This document shows positions 26,441 to 36,204 of a DNA stretch of 59,399 nucleotides, one piece after another. Position 1 is the first letter of the stretch. Each line of letters opens with the position of its first letter. Location of the stretch: assembly GCA_028577615.1 (NCBI GenBank), contig JAJSDU010000015.1, forward strand, positions 1 to 59,399. Reading direction: 5' to 3'. The translations under genes and the position numbers were made by a program. The notes below the pieces were generated by a model. The model was not told where the DNA came from. It worked only from the letters and a program-made list of their open reading frames with translations, and searched no databases. The DNA is from Nitrosomonas sp. Its GTDB lineage: Bacteria; Pseudomonadota; Gammaproteobacteria; Burkholderiales; Nitrosomonadaceae.

Positions 26441-29400
26441 CTAGCGCGCGCCAGGCACCACATTAATGGTATTTATTTTACTTTCCCTCCGATATTCCAG
26501 TTCCACTTTCTGTCCAGCCTGAAGCGATTTCAAAATATCGGCATACGTTTTCAGATCGACAACCGGCTTACCGGCCAGCCGAACCAGGACATCACCCGCC
26601 CTTAATTGCGCCCGCTCCGCAGGAGAATCCGACATCACGCTGTCGACACGCACGCCTTCGCCCTGATAGGAGAAATCAGGCACTGTGCCCAGGCTTGCAC
26701 TGCGCCGGGTGCGCGAAGCATGATCGGAAGACGAAGCGCTCGCTTCGCCTATGGAGTCTCTTGATTGCAGTGTAACGGTCAGCGGTTCGATGCGATTGGA
26801 CAAATACTCAGCGGCTTCCTTGAGCACGGCAGCCACTTTGGCAAGTCCGGCGGCATCGATTTTATCAATCGTATCGCCAGGCGCGTGATAATCCTCATGC
26901 GCGCTGGCAAAAAACTGCACAGCCGGAATACCGGCTTCAATAAAAGCGGTCTGATCGCTGGAGCCAAAATCATTGGCCACTGCATTCACCGGAATCCCGG
27001 TGACAAATCCTGTGCCACGAAAAATATGTGCCCATTCGCGCGCACTGCCGGTTCCAAACAGAGTTACCGGATGCTCGCCAAGCCGTCCCACCGTATCAAG
27101 ATTCAGCATCGCTGTGATTTTCTCAGCAGGATATCGCTTTGCTTCGTTCAAATAATATCGAGCGCCCAGCAGGCCGGTTTCTTCACCAGTAAACGCGACA
27201 AAAACAATACTGCGCTCAGGCCGCCACTTTTCCGCCACTTGCCGGACAAACTCCAGCATAACGGCAACGCCGCTGGCGTTATCGTCCGCACCGTAATGAA
27301 TTTTTCCTTCGTTTCCGGCCTTCACATCCGGCCAGCCCATGCCGAGGTGGTCGTAATGCGCACCAATAACAAGACTTTCCGCTGCCAGCCCAGGATTCTT
27401 TCCGGGTAAAACACCGACCACGTTACGCAATGTAATTTTTCCTTTCGGCGCACCGACATCCTGCCGCCAGGATTGCATAAAATTATTGCCATCCCCGCCA
27501 GGCTGCAAACCGGCGAGACGGAACTGCTGTGCAATATAGTCAGCGGCTTTATCCAGCTCGATCGTTCCCAATTCGCGTCCTTTCAACGCTTCACCAGCCA
27601 GAAAGGCGATATCAGCCATCATGCGTTCTTCCAAAAAAACCGGCGGCAATTGCGCCAGCGCCTGACGCGGCATCAGTTTGCCGGTTTGCGAATGATCAAC
27701 GACTCCGCCATCCGCCTGTTCTACCGCCAGCGATAACGGTGAGCTGAGTATCGGCCACTGGCCTTTGAGTACATTGGTCAACTCGTCATCCTGAAAAGCA
27801 AGATAGCTGTATTTACGGTAATGCGGCAGTTTACGTGCCAGTTCGGCTATTGCCTGCGGCGTATTTCCAGCCACCCACAGCAGTGTTTTATCCGGATTCT
27901 CCAACTGCCTGGCGGTCAATACGACTGCGTACTCACCCGGTGTAAAACGCTGACCATTCAGTGCAAGTGTTTCGTCTGCATAATGGACCGGCCGGCCAGG
28001 CAGCGCTTCTATCACATGTCCTGCGAACCGGTTCCGCCATCCCATAATCCAGACAGTGCGATCCGGCGGCAACACATGCAATTCATTATCCAGCCTCACT
28101 TCAAGTTGTCCCGATTGTGTTCTCCGCCAGTTGTCCGCCAAATTTCTATACGCCTGAAGAATCAGAGGATCAGCATCCGCCGGCAGAATCAGCAGCGGGT
28201 CTTGCGCGCCGAATCCCTGCGACAGCGCCGAAGGTATTTCACGACTATCCAGACGCCGGAAAACATCAAATTGCGGATCGATTTCGATGCGTAAAGGGCG
28301 TGCCGCGAAATCCAGTTCAATTTCCTGGGTGCGCTGCCGCAAGGCGACTCGGGAATGGTAGGCCTGTTCCTCACCTTCCAGATGGACAGCAACAGGCACC
28401 AGCAATTGATATAAATCACCTTGCTGGACTTGTTTCAATGTAGCCTTAAGTTTATAGCCCTGGGCAGTCTGAGTTGCGGCAGCAGACTCAATAATCAGAT
28501 CCGGTGCGCCGCTGCGGTAAATCCATTGTTCAAAAAACGCGGAGAAATCCCGCTCCGTGACTTCACTGAATATTTCTTCCAAGTCTTTAAAAGCTGCCTG
28601 CTTGAATTTGAATTGACTGTAAAACCGCCGCAACGCGCGGATAAAATCCGTATCACCGACTTCCTGCCGCAACATATGGAAAAACATCATCGTCTTGCCA
28701 TAACCCACCGCTTCGGAGCTGGAACTATGCCGCGAAACAAAACGTGCAACCGGAAAATCGCTTTCCTTACCGACAAAATCCGCATATTTCTGCAAGACAT
28801 CACGTCGGTATTCCTCACCCTTGCCGCGCTGTTCATTCACCAAATGATCGGCAAGATAGGCCGTCAAACCTTCCGCCCAGTTACCCTCGGCGTAATCGAC
28901 AAACACGCCGTTGCCCCAATAATTGTGCAGAATTTCGTGCGGATAGGAAGAATGCAGAATAAAAGGAAAACGAATGACTTTAGGACCCAGCAAAGTAAAC
29001 GATGGCATGCCATACCCGGTCTCCCAGAAATTCTCGACCAGGGCAAATTTGGCATACGGATATGGCCCAAGCAGCTTGCTATACATGCCGATATACTGCG
29101 CGGTGACATCCAGATATTTTTTTGCCAGCGCCACATCCGCTTCGCGCAGATAAACCAGCGCTTCAACAGCGCCTGTTGACTGGGCATAGCGCTGGAAACG
29201 TCCGGCAACAAGATAAATATCATCCTGCGGATGCAGTTCCTCCCAGACCACGGCACGCTGTGCCCCGTCCTGCTGCGCATTGATCAAACGCCCCTGGCTG
29301 ACCGCATCCCAGCCTGCGGGCAGGCTGATATTCAATCGAAAAGACACCATCGGATTTTCGAACTGCGGATACCAGGCCGTTGAATTCGCCAGAAAAATAC

Positions 29401-29851
29401 CTTCTTCGGAAATCACGCCCGGCGTATAACTGAAACTGCGTGCATATTCCTGCCCTGGTTCCATCACCGCGTGATTGATTTTTCCACTGTAATGCAGCGT
29501 TACGGATTCAGCTGAAGGTGCGGCGGTCAACGTATAATGCTTCAGTGGCACGGGCGCACGCGCCACCACACCCGATGGCAATAACGCAATCTGTCCGCCT
29601 TCAACATGGTCAATTGTCAAGTGCGCATGCAGACTGAACTTCAGCTGTTTCAGCTGCGGCAAGCGAATCTGGTTTTTAACGCGGATTTCATTGCGATCGG
29701 GAAGCAATGCAATATCCATGTCATGAAAAACCACATTGCCGCCGAATGACACACCGGATGACGCTTTGATCGGCTGCAGCGGGACAAACAATACAATCAG
29801 TGCAACCAGCGCATATACTATGATCAGATCAGGATAATACTTTTTATACAT
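26441..29851 (-). CDS. double peptidase: M1-family domain fused to M28-family domain and PDZ
   Basis: A protein of 1136 residues with a signal or anchor segment at about residues 8-26. The first half is a gluzincin: HEILH at about 304-308 and the third ligand Glu (AEGLT) 19 residues on, the HExxH-18-E spacing of M1 aminopeptidases, then [21 protein letters not shown]. The second half is an M28 peptidase with the co-catalytic zinc ligands GAHYDHLG (about 830), GADDNASG (about 853), [14 protein letters not shown] (about 889), NLDTVGRLG and [13 protein letters not shown] (about 985). A PDZ domain ends the protein ([22 protein letters not shown]). I start at 29851, just before the membrane segment; a longer frame begins at 29947. 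All metal ligands of both domains are intact. It is probably a periplasmic peptide-recycling enzyme. Confidence 0.88.
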   Translation of the reverse strand: MYKKYYPDLIIVYALVALIVLFVPLQPIKASSGVSFGGNVVFHDMDIALLPDRNEIRVKNQIRLPQLKQLKFSLHAHLTIDHVEGGQIALLPSGVVARAPVPLKHYTLTAAPSAESVTLHYSGKINHAVMEPGQEYARSFSYTPGVISEEGIFLANSTAWYPQFENPMVSFRLNISLPAGWDAVSQGRLINAQQDGAQRAVVWEELHPQDDIYLVAGRFQRYAQSTGAVEALVYLREADVALAKKYLDVTAQYIGMYSKLLGPYPYAKFALVENFWETGYGMPSFTLLGPKVIRFPFILHSSYPHEILHNYWGNGVFVDYAEGNWAEGLTAYLADHLVNEQRGKGEEYRRDVLQKYADFVGKESDFPVARFVSRHSSSSEAVGYGKTMMFFHMLRQEVGDTDFIRALRRFYSQFKFKQAAFKDLEEIFSEVTERDFSAFFEQWIYRSGAPDLIIESAAATQTAQGYKLKATLKQVQQGDLYQLLVPVAVHLEGEEQAYHSRVALRQRTQEIELDFAARPLRIEIDPQFDVFRRLDSREIPSALSQGFGAQDPLLILPADADPLILQAYRNLADNWRRTQSGQLEVRLDNELHVLPPDRTVWIMGWRNRFAGHVIEALPGRPVHYADETLALNGQRFTPGEYAVVLTARQLENPDKTLLWVAGNTPQAIAELARKLPHYRKYSYLAFQDDELTNVLKGQWPILSSPLSLAVEQADGGVVDHSQTGKLMPRQALAQLPPVFLEERMMADIAFLAGEALKGRELGTIELDKAADYIAQQFRLAGLQPGGDGNNFMQSWRQDVGAPKGKITLRNVVGVLPGKNPGLAAESLVIGAHYDHLGMGWPDVKAGNEGKIHYGADDNASGVAVMLEFVRQVAEKWRPERSIVFVAFTGEETGLLGARYYLNEAKRYPAEKITAMLNLDTVGRLGEHPVTLFGTGSAREWAHIFRGTGFVTGIPVNAVANDFGSSDQTAFIEAGIPAVQFFASAHEDYHAPGDTIDKIDAAGLAKVAAVLKEAAEYLSNRIEPLTVTLQSRDSIGEASASSSDHASRTRRSASLGTVPDFSYQGEGVRVDSVMSDSPAERAQLRAGDVLVRLAGKPVVDLKTYADILKSLQAGQKVELEYRRESKINTINVVPGAR

Positions 29852-29966
29852 GTCCAGCGTTGAAATCAGGATTGATTGGCGTGCTTGATAAAGTGGATCG
29901 GTTTTTGCTGTATTCCGCAAACACGGACGACCGGAAAATTTCCGCACAGCAGGTGCGCTGCTTTAT

Positions 29967-30419
29967 TCATGTTTCATGCTGCTTTCCTTTCAGCGCGCTC
30001 TGCCTGTCCAGGCAGTCAAAGTAGACTGTCGCGTCAGGCGCAGTCTGACTGCGCTGAGACTGCCACAGCATCTCGGCCAGACACTCCATAATGCGATGCG
30101 CGGCTGCGTGCTCATCACCGGTCTGTTGCCGCAACCGAATAAAACGGTCACAGATACCAACAGGCTGATTGATCGAAAGCTGCTCTTTGATGGCAACGTG
30201 CATACTCATATGTAAAAAAGGATTCGTATCTCCCATTTCCGGCAGATAGTCTCTATCGCGATAGGATTCGGCATCTTCCAGGATTTCATGATATTCCGGA
30301 TGCTGCAGAATGACTTCCAGGGCAATCTGCTCAACGCCTGTCAACACTTCCTGCCGCCGGTATTTCGCCCAGCTGTCAAAAAACAGATGGCGCGCCTGAT
30401 CTCTCGTCGGTTTGAACAT
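29967..30419 (-). CDS. DUF1841 protein
   Basis: A 150-residue protein of the DUF1841 family: it begins KPTRDQARHLFFDSWAKYR and contains HPEYHEIL, MGDTNPFLHMSMHVAIKEQLSINQP and the helix HAAAHRIMECLAEMLWQSQR. The family is confined to proteobacteria and has no known function; the conserved His residues (HMSMH, HAAAH) hint at metal binding. It lies directly after nth on the same strand, a conserved betaproteobacterial order. Confidence 0.9.
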   Translation of the reverse strand: MFKPTRDQARHLFFDSWAKYRRQEVLTGVEQIALEVILQHPEYHEILEDAESYRDRDYLPEMGDTNPFLHMSMHVAIKEQLSINQPVGICDRFIRLRQQTGDEHAAAHRIMECLAEMLWQSQRSQTAPDATVYFDCLDRQSALKGKQHET

Positions 30420-30438
30420 AATTATATATTGCTAAACT

Positions 30439-31071
30439 TTAAATCGTTTTTTCCTTGAACTCGCATAAATGTTGAATAATACATTTACCGCATTCAGGTT
30501 TTCTGGCCTTGCACACATAGCGCCCATGCAAAATCAGCCAATGATGCGCGTCATACCTGAATTCCCTGGGAACTACCCTGAGCAGCTTCAGTTCAACCGC
30601 CAGCACGTTTTTACCTCGCGCCAGTCCGGTCCGGTTGGCCACTCGAAAAATATGCGTATCGACAGCGATGGTCGGCTCGCCAAAAGCCGTATTCAATATG
30701 ACATTTGCCGTCTTGCGCCCCACGCCGGGCAATTCCTCCAGCGCTTCCCGTGTGCGCGGCACCTCGCCCGCATATTTTTCAACCAGCAGCTGGCAAGTAG
30801 CCAGAATATTTCTGGCTTTTGATTTATACAAACCGATGCTTTTGATACATTCGAGCAAGCCCGCCTCACCCAAAGCAACAATTCCCTGCGGTGTATTTGC
30901 CCGCGCAAACAGTTTCCGGGTCGCCCGATTGACGCCTTTGTCTGTTGCCTGCGCCGACAAAATCACTGCGACCAGCAACTCAAAAGACGATTGATATTCA
31001 AGTTCGGTTGTCGGATGTGGATTGGACGCTTGTAGACAGGCAAATAACTCACGGCGCTTGGCTGAATTCAT
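30439..31071 (-). CDS. nth: endonuclease III
   Basis: A 210-residue base-excision DNA glycosylase/AP lyase for oxidised pyrimidines. The helix-hairpin-helix LPGVGRKTANVILN contains the catalytic Lys, VDTHIFRVANRTGL has the catalytic Asp, and the C-terminal CxxxxxxCxxCxxxxxC ([4Fe-4S] loop: CKARKPECGKCIIQHLC) is complete. Length is normal. It lies 14 bases after the RnfB-like gene. Confidence 0.97.
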   Translation of the reverse strand: MNSAKRRELFACLQASNPHPTTELEYQSSFELLVAVILSAQATDKGVNRATRKLFARANTPQGIVALGEAGLLECIKSIGLYKSKARNILATCQLLVEKYAGEVPRTREALEELPGVGRKTANVILNTAFGEPTIAVDTHIFRVANRTGLARGKNVLAVELKLLRVVPREFRYDAHHWLILHGRYVCKARKPECGKCIIQHLCEFKEKTI

Positions 31072-31085
31072 ACCGCAGGTTCGGT

Positions 31086-31763
31086 TTATTTATTGATCTG
31101 AGCGCGCATCGCCGCAGCCCGCCTGAGTGCCGCCTGTACAATATCGTGCTTTCGGTCATCTCCGGGAAACTGCATGGACAAATCAGCCTGCTGCGGACTT
31201 ATGCCATCGGCTGGGCGTGAGACGGCGACTTCTTCGCGCTGTGCTTTTTCAAGCGACTGACGTTGCAGTTTGAACTGATAGCGCACACGGGCACGGTCCG
31301 CTCTTGTCTTTAACGCTTCCGCAATTTGCACACCTGCGCCCTGATATGCCTCCACCGGAACCATCGCAATGCAATCCATTGGACAAGGCGTCACACACAA
31401 TTCGCATCCCGTGCACTCATCGGTCAAAACGGTATGCATCTGCTTGGCCGCGCCAACGATTGCATCCACCGGACAGGCGCGCAGACAAAAGGTGCAACCG
31501 ATACACAGATTCTCATCAATAATTGCTACGGCGCGTGGCTTGGGTAATCCATGCCGTATATTCAGCGGTTTCGGCTCAACACCCAGCAACTTTGCAATTT
31601 TGCGAATGCCTTCGGCATCACCCGGCGGACATTGATTAATATCCGCATGCCCTTTCACGATAGCCGCAGCATAAGGTTCGCAACCTGGGTAACCGCACTG
31701 GCCACACTGCATCTGCGGTAACAGCGCATCAATTGCTTTTATGAACTTCTCGCTAAATTTCAA
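31086..31763 (-). CDS. rnfB: RnfB-like iron-sulfur protein without membrane anchor
   Basis: A 225-residue protein. A four-Cys Fe-S domain comes first ([18 protein letters not shown] ... NQCPPG), then two ferredoxin [4Fe-4S] motifs, [18 protein letters not shown] and [16 protein letters not shown], and a Gln/Arg-rich tail of about 70 residues. These match RnfB, the electron-entry subunit of the Rnf/Rsx complex. True RnfB proteins start with a hydrophobic anchor; here the protein starts [16 protein letters not shown] and is soluble. None of the other Rnf genes is beside it. It is likely a stand-alone ferredoxin linked to nth, perhaps keeping its Fe-S cluster reduced; that is inference. Confidence 0.85.
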   Translation of the reverse strand: MKFSEKFIKAIDALLPQMQCGQCGYPGCEPYAAAIVKGHADINQCPPGDAEGIRKIAKLLGVEPKPLNIRHGLPKPRAVAIIDENLCIGCTFCLRACPVDAIVGAAKQMHTVLTDECTGCELCVTPCPMDCIAMVPVEAYQGAGVQIAEALKTRADRARVRYQFKLQRQSLEKAQREEVAVSRPADGISPQQADLSMQFPGDDRKHDIVQAALRRAAAMRAQINK

Positions 31764-31862
31764 ATAAAAACCTGCTTATTTCTTTCTGTCGCATCGCCGA
31801 AAATATGCCACACGATAACTGCTTTTCACACTCCGGACAGTTACAGCTTCAGTCCATATTTA

Positions 31863-32261
31863 CTATCCCTGTCCGCAGGCCACTTTCCATTCAGCCTCAT
31901 CCAGACTTTCGGGCAACACCGTCTGCCATTGCTGCGGTTGATTATAAGATCGCAGAAGTTCACCTTTCCCCATATTCAGGCTGAATAATTTAAACGCCAG
32001 ATCCCTCACCAGTTCCTCTTTGCAGTCATAATCACGGCGGATTGTTTTGGATAAAAAACTTGCTCCCGATGCCCTTTGTTCAGTTTTATAGTCAATCAAA
32101 GTCCACATTTTAGCTTTACCGGCGGCCTGACGTGCAGAAACCAGATCCGCATAAACCGTATAGCCACCACCTTCATCGCTTTCACCCACTGGAGTCCACT
32201 CAGCCATTACATCCGGAATCATGAAAAGCAGCAGTATTAAAGCGGATATAATTTTTTTCAT
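31863..32261 (-). CDS. exported protein, surface-adhesin protein E-like
   Basis: A 132-residue protein with a signal peptide (IISALILLLFMIPDVMA). The mature part, WTPVGESDEGGGYTVYADLVSARQAAGKAKMWTLIDYKTEQ, then TIRRDYDCKEELVRDLAFKLFSLNMGKGELL and the final EWKVACGQG, matches the small family named after Haemophilus surface-adhesin protein E, widespread in beta- and gammaproteobacteria. Two cysteines (DYDC, VACG) likely form a disulfide. The start at 32261 was chosen because the signal sequence begins there; the frame extends upstream to 32396 with residues that do not fit a signal. Confidence 0.8.
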   Translation of the reverse strand: MKKIISALILLLFMIPDVMAEWTPVGESDEGGGYTVYADLVSARQAAGKAKMWTLIDYKTEQRASGASFLSKTIRRDYDCKEELVRDLAFKLFSLNMGKGELLRSYNQPQQWQTVLPESLDEAEWKVACGQG

Positions 32262-32674
32262 CGTTAACGTTTCAGTCCTGATTATCAAAAAACAAGCTTC
32301 AAAAAATAAACAACAGTCTAAAAAGGATATTCGATACTCAATCGGATACGACTTAGGGATTTTGTAATTCAATACCTGCCGCACAAGCCGCACCACTTAA
32401 CTCACAGCACCTTATTGTATTACCATCCGGTCGATTCTTACACTATCGTTACACAAATGCAATGAAAGACAGAACGTAGCATACTTTTCAGCTGGCATCC
32501 GAAATTCTTTCGCAACACCCGCAACCGTCTTTCCCGGGCGATGCAAATCAGTCCTCACATTTTGCATAGCCCTTCTCTTCGCGTCAATTAGACGTTAGAC
32601 TGACATCAATTAATCATAACGATAACAACTGATTAATTTTACGGGCCACTTCTATTTGCCATAAGAGCGTTTAA

Positions 32675-33982
32675 ATGAATTGTAATCATCGTATCGCGTT
32701 AATTCTTGTTCTACTGGTTTCAGCAACCGTTCTGCCTGGTTGCATGACGAGTAAAAAAGAACGAAGCATGATGCCTCCATCCGAATCACAAAGCGCCGCG
32801 CCAACGAATCTTCCTTTTTTCAAAACAAACCGCAGAACCAGTTACGAAGATCCCGGAAAATTCATCATGGTCGAAGGAAACCAATGCACGGTACGCGACA
32901 GAGGGCCGGAATCGGCAACCATGTTGATCACTATTGATATGCCGTCTTATGTCAATCAGGCAACAGCAATCCTGAATGGCTGGGATTTGCGCTATTTAAA
33001 CAAGGACCAAGAGATCCGCGCATTACGCGCGGATATCAGGCACAGTAAACTGCTAACCGGCGCGGGTTCCACCACGCTTATTTTTGAGGCAACCGGTGAA
33101 ATCAGCGATCAGAACTGGAATGATGCCTATGAATTTTGCGCGCATTACACTGGCTTCGGTTTTAACACCACATGGATCAATGCACGCATTGAAGGTGATT
33201 ATAATGGCATTGACACCTGGACTTTGCAAACTGTGGCCAATGGCCCTGTTGCCACACTGGAAAGCTTATGGAATGAAGGCTTATTAAAAAACAGTGACTC
33301 AATCGTCGTTATACCGCGCGGTTTTGACTTTCAGTTCGACAATACGTTTGAATGCGAATGGCGTTTTCCGCCATGCCGCTGGAGAGATCCTTCCGATTAT
33401 CATCTGCGTCAAATTGCTTACAGTCTCTATCAGATTGGCGCATCTCCCAATCCCGATGGCAAACCGCACTGGGTAACACAAACCCTGTTCAAAGACAACA
33501 ATACCCGCCCACACTGGGTTAAAACGCGCGCGGCGTTGATCGGCGGCAACAGCGTCAAGCTTAACGCTGACTTTCTCGCACTGAATCCACGTTCCGGCAG
33601 AAGTAATACCTGCCGCAGCGGTGTTGAAGGTGTTGTGCGCACAGAAACATTCCGCATCAATGATTTGCCATATGATTATGCCATACCGATGCTGACCGGA
33701 TGGGATCTGAACTATGAATGCGATGATCAGCGTGTACAGCGCGCCGGCATCTGGATACATGATATCCGCTTTGACGCGGGATCCAATGCACTGGAATATA
33801 AAATCTCATCCATTCTCCGTGACCGAAACGGTGCTCCAGGCTTTAACGCTGTGCATCGTGTCAGTGTTCTGGGATTAAACCGAATCGCTGTTGCTCCGGT
33901 TACAGAGCGCGCAGCGCCCGATATTCAGATCCGGCTTAGGAATCATGACAAAAATCCCCCAGAATCAAGTATATACAGATGA
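32675..33982 (+). CDS. lipoprotein of unknown function with duplicated core
   Basis: A 435-residue protein with a lipoprotein signal (IALILVLLVSATVLPGCMTS, Cys23). The mature part seems to be two related halves. Each has a Cys-containing strand (NQCTVRDRGPESATM and NTCRSGVEGVVRTE), a stretch ending in LNGWDLRYLNKDQEIRALR or LTGWDLNYECDDQRVQRAG, and a DIRHSK or DIRFDAG strand. Between them sits an acidic-aromatic region with Trp-rich loops. No enzyme motif or named family is recognised. It probably sits on the inner face of the outer membrane. A 349-base spacer follows before the porin gene. Confidence 0.75.
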   Translation: MNCNHRIALILVLLVSATVLPGCMTSKKERSMMPPSESQSAAPTNLPFFKTNRRTSYEDPGKFIMVEGNQCTVRDRGPESATMLITIDMPSYVNQATAILNGWDLRYLNKDQEIRALRADIRHSKLLTGAGSTTLIFEATGEISDQNWNDAYEFCAHYTGFGFNTTWINARIEGDYNGIDTWTLQTVANGPVATLESLWNEGLLKNSDSIVVIPRGFDFQFDNTFECEWRFPPCRWRDPSDYHLRQIAYSLYQIGASPNPDGKPHWVTQTLFKDNNTRPHWVKTRAALIGGNSVKLNADFLALNPRSGRSNTCRSGVEGVVRTETFRINDLPYDYAIPMLTGWDLNYECDDQRVQRAGIWIHDIRFDAGSNALEYKISSILRDRNGAPGFNAVHRVSVLGLNRIAVAPVTERAAPDIQIRLRNHDKNPPESSIYR

Positions 33983-34331
33983 CAAAAAACTACTCAAGTA
34001 ATCAGAAACTGTCTGTTATTCATCACAAGATTGTAATGATTTACTTTATTCAGTTTTACTCACACAATACAGCAGCCTGATCATGATACAAATAACACGG
34101 ACAGCGTGTATTTTTAGAAAATAGCAGGTTGTAATAAATCAAATCGAAAATATGAATTTTCCGCAGTAAAGTGTTGTAATTTTGCTGAAAATAAAAGAAA
34201 AAGTTTGCGCGTTCAGTATCCGTTCAGTATGCTTGACCTCGTGCTAGGTATGGTTTTTCCTTGCGCACCAGATCATCACAGAATGGCGTCATGTTTCGCC
34301 CTATAATTTTAATGAATCACAATTATCACAT
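33983..34331 (+). other. intergenic region upstream of the porin gene
   Basis: A 349-base AT-rich spacer. Its right third carries regulatory structure, annotated separately at 34211-34307. The left part has only a weak hairpin at 34095-34109 (ACACG-GACAG-CGTGT, followed by ATTTTTA) that may terminate the preceding lipoprotein gene. No gene is evident. Confidence 0.5.
34211..34307 (+). promoter_or_regulatory. porin promoter with tandem direct repeats
   Basis: GTTCAGTAT occurs twice, at 34211-34219 and 34222-34230, start to start 11 bases, one helical turn, the layout of tandem OmpR/PhoB-type sites. TTGACC follows at 34233-34238. A perfect -10, TATAAT, is at 34302-34307 with no good -35 before it, so an activator-dependent promoter is plausible. 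The porin start is about 40 bases further on. Confidence 0.5.
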
Positions 34332-34346
34332 ATGGAGGGTTGCGCT

Positions 34347-35675
34347 TTGATTGCTCATAATAAATTAAAATTGACCGGGACAATGCTTGCACTTTGCAGC
34401 GTATTTATTGTCAATTCAACAATACATGCTTCGTCTAATTCAACTATTACCGCTTCATCTCTCAAAATTTCCGCGGCTTCATCTGACACAACCACCGCGC
34501 CTTTCGGGCATGAGACTTATGCGGAACCAGCAAGCGGCGATAAAGGCTTGATAGAAAGCCTGACCGGGTTCAAATACAACGAAACACCTTTTCTACAGTC
34601 ACTGGGTGTCAAAGTCGGCGGCTGGGTTGATATCGGATTTACCGGAAATCCCGCTAACCCAAGCGGCTCGAATGGCCCGGTCACATTCAACAGAGGTCCG
34701 AATGAATTCAGATTGCACCAGGTCTATGGTTTCATCGAACGCGAAGTCAATACAAACACGAAAACTTTAAGCGTAGGCTTCCGTGCAGATTTATTATATG
34801 GTTCTGACGCGCGATATACGTTTGCATCGAATTTCGATGCAAATGAAAACTTCGTTGGCCGGGTTCTGGATCCCAACAACCAGCATCAACTGGCGTTCCC
34901 GCAGGCGTATGCGAATATCTACGTTCCGGTTGGCAACGGCCTGACATTTCAAGTCGGGCATTTTTATACGCTGATCGGGTATGAAGTTGTACCCTCTGTC
35001 GGCAATTTCTTCTTCTCGCACGCCTACACCATGCAATATGGCGAACCGTTCACGCATACCGGCGCATTGGCGATATACCCTGTAAACAATAACATCACCG
35101 TCAAAGGCGGGGTTGTGAGCGGATGGGACGCGCATTTCAATCAACCGGCAAACTTTCTTGGCAGCATCAGCTATACCACGGATAATGAACGCACGACTTT
35201 GACCGGCTCATTGATCACCGGCAGCACGGAATCAGCATTTGCAGCAGGTGCGGGCACCGCGAAGGTCGATCATAATCGCACATTATACAGCTTGGTACTG
35301 GAACATAGCTTCACAGACAGGTTGCATTACGTATTGCAACATGATCACGGCAATCAGGAAAAAACCGCATTCGGTCGCGCCGCACAATGGTATGGCGTAA
35401 ATCAGTATGTTTTCTACGATATCCTCCACAACCTAGCAGCCGGCTTGCGCATGGAATGGTTCCGCGATGACGATGGCGTACGAGTTAACGGGTTCACCGA
35501 CAATTACATTGCTGTAACGGGTGGATTGAATTACACACCGATCGCCGGATTTACCATTCGTCCGGAAGTCCGCTATGATCGCTCAACTTCGAACAGAAAG
35601 ACAGATAGAGCATTCGATAACGGAAAAGACAATGATCAGATTCTGTTGTCTGTAAGCGGTATTTTCCGCTTCTAA
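34347..35675 (+). CDS. outer-membrane beta-barrel porin (OmpL-like / BBP2 family)
   Basis: A protein of about 442 residues with a signal sequence and then an outer-membrane barrel. The first part of the mature protein is Ser/Thr-rich; the barrel starts with VKVGGWVDIGFTGNP and has alternating strands such as LSVGFRADLLYGSDARY, YANIYVPVGNGLTFQVGHFYTLIGYEVV and LHYVLQHDHGNQ, and it ends in VSGIFRF, a C-terminal Phe as in barrels. The family match is to the OmpL-like putative porin-2 group. I start at the TTG at 34347 because GGAGG at 34335-34339 has the right spacing; an ATG at 34332 overlaps that site. The substrate is unknown. Confidence 0.85.
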   Translation: MIAHNKLKLTGTMLALCSVFIVNSTIHASSNSTITASSLKISAASSDTTTAPFGHETYAEPASGDKGLIESLTGFKYNETPFLQSLGVKVGGWVDIGFTGNPANPSGSNGPVTFNRGPNEFRLHQVYGFIEREVNTNTKTLSVGFRADLLYGSDARYTFASNFDANENFVGRVLDPNNQHQLAFPQAYANIYVPVGNGLTFQVGHFYTLIGYEVVPSVGNFFFSHAYTMQYGEPFTHTGALAIYPVNNNITVKGGVVSGWDAHFNQPANFLGSISYTTDNERTTLTGSLITGSTESAFAAGAGTAKVDHNRTLYSLVLEHSFTDRLHYVLQHDHGNQEKTAFGRAAQWYGVNQYVFYDILHNLAAGLRMEWFRDDDGVRVNGFTDNYIAVTGGLNYTPIAGFTIRPEVRYDRSTSNRKTDRAFDNGKDNDQILLSVSGIFRF

Positions 35676-35692
35676 TCGCTGTATCTCATTGT

Positions 35693-35731
35693 AAAAAAAA
35701 GGAAGGGATAGGAAAATTCCACATCCCTTCC
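35693..35731 (-). terminator. rho-independent terminator reading leftward
   Basis: Stem GGAAGGGAT (35701-35709) with ATCCCTTCC (35723-35731), an inner GGAA/TTCC pair in the loop, and eight A bases at 35693-35700. On the minus strand this is a textbook stem plus T8. On the plus strand it lacks a T-run, so it may or may not end the porin transcript. Confidence 0.75.
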
Positions 35732-36204
35732 TCGTTGCTGCCTAACCAGCCACCAACAGGCTATTTCTCCGAACAGATTGTCAATGGCTATTTTGCTTAC
35801 AATTGAAGAGCTGTTTTTTTCAATGTATTCAGTTAGTTAGCATAAAAAAAGAAACAAAAAAACCGAACTTTATCATTCTATTGCTTTATTTCTCGTCACG
35901 ATTAACACCTTGAAATCCAGAAACCCGACTCCAGTGGTTGACAATAAAAATACTCAGCTTATCTTTCTTACTGAAATCTCTAAAAATTCATTACAGACAA
36001 ACATGTTTTCCAGGAAGACAGAAGTATCGGCCTCAACCAAACCATACTCAATAAAACCTTTTAACTTCAGTTACAACTCACACTCCAAGAATAATTCAAG
36101 ATTTCTCTTTTTTCAAAACTAAGTGCATCATACCGGTTTAAATAATTTCCGATAAGTACTGCATACTGAATTACATTGGTTCCACAGGGTTAACAATATT
36201 TCAA
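35732..36204 (+). other. gene-free AT-rich spacer upstream of LysR gene
   Basis: A 473-base AT-rich stretch. A 70-codon frame at 35910-36122 rich in Asn, Ser and Lys looks like chance in AT-rich DNA. LysR regulators usually control a divergent neighbour, but no minus-strand gene lies here. Confidence 0.5.

Noticed and set aside
35910-36122. 70-codon frame rich in Asn, Ser and Lys
   Set aside because: Composition is that of random AT-rich DNA and there is no ribosome-binding site.
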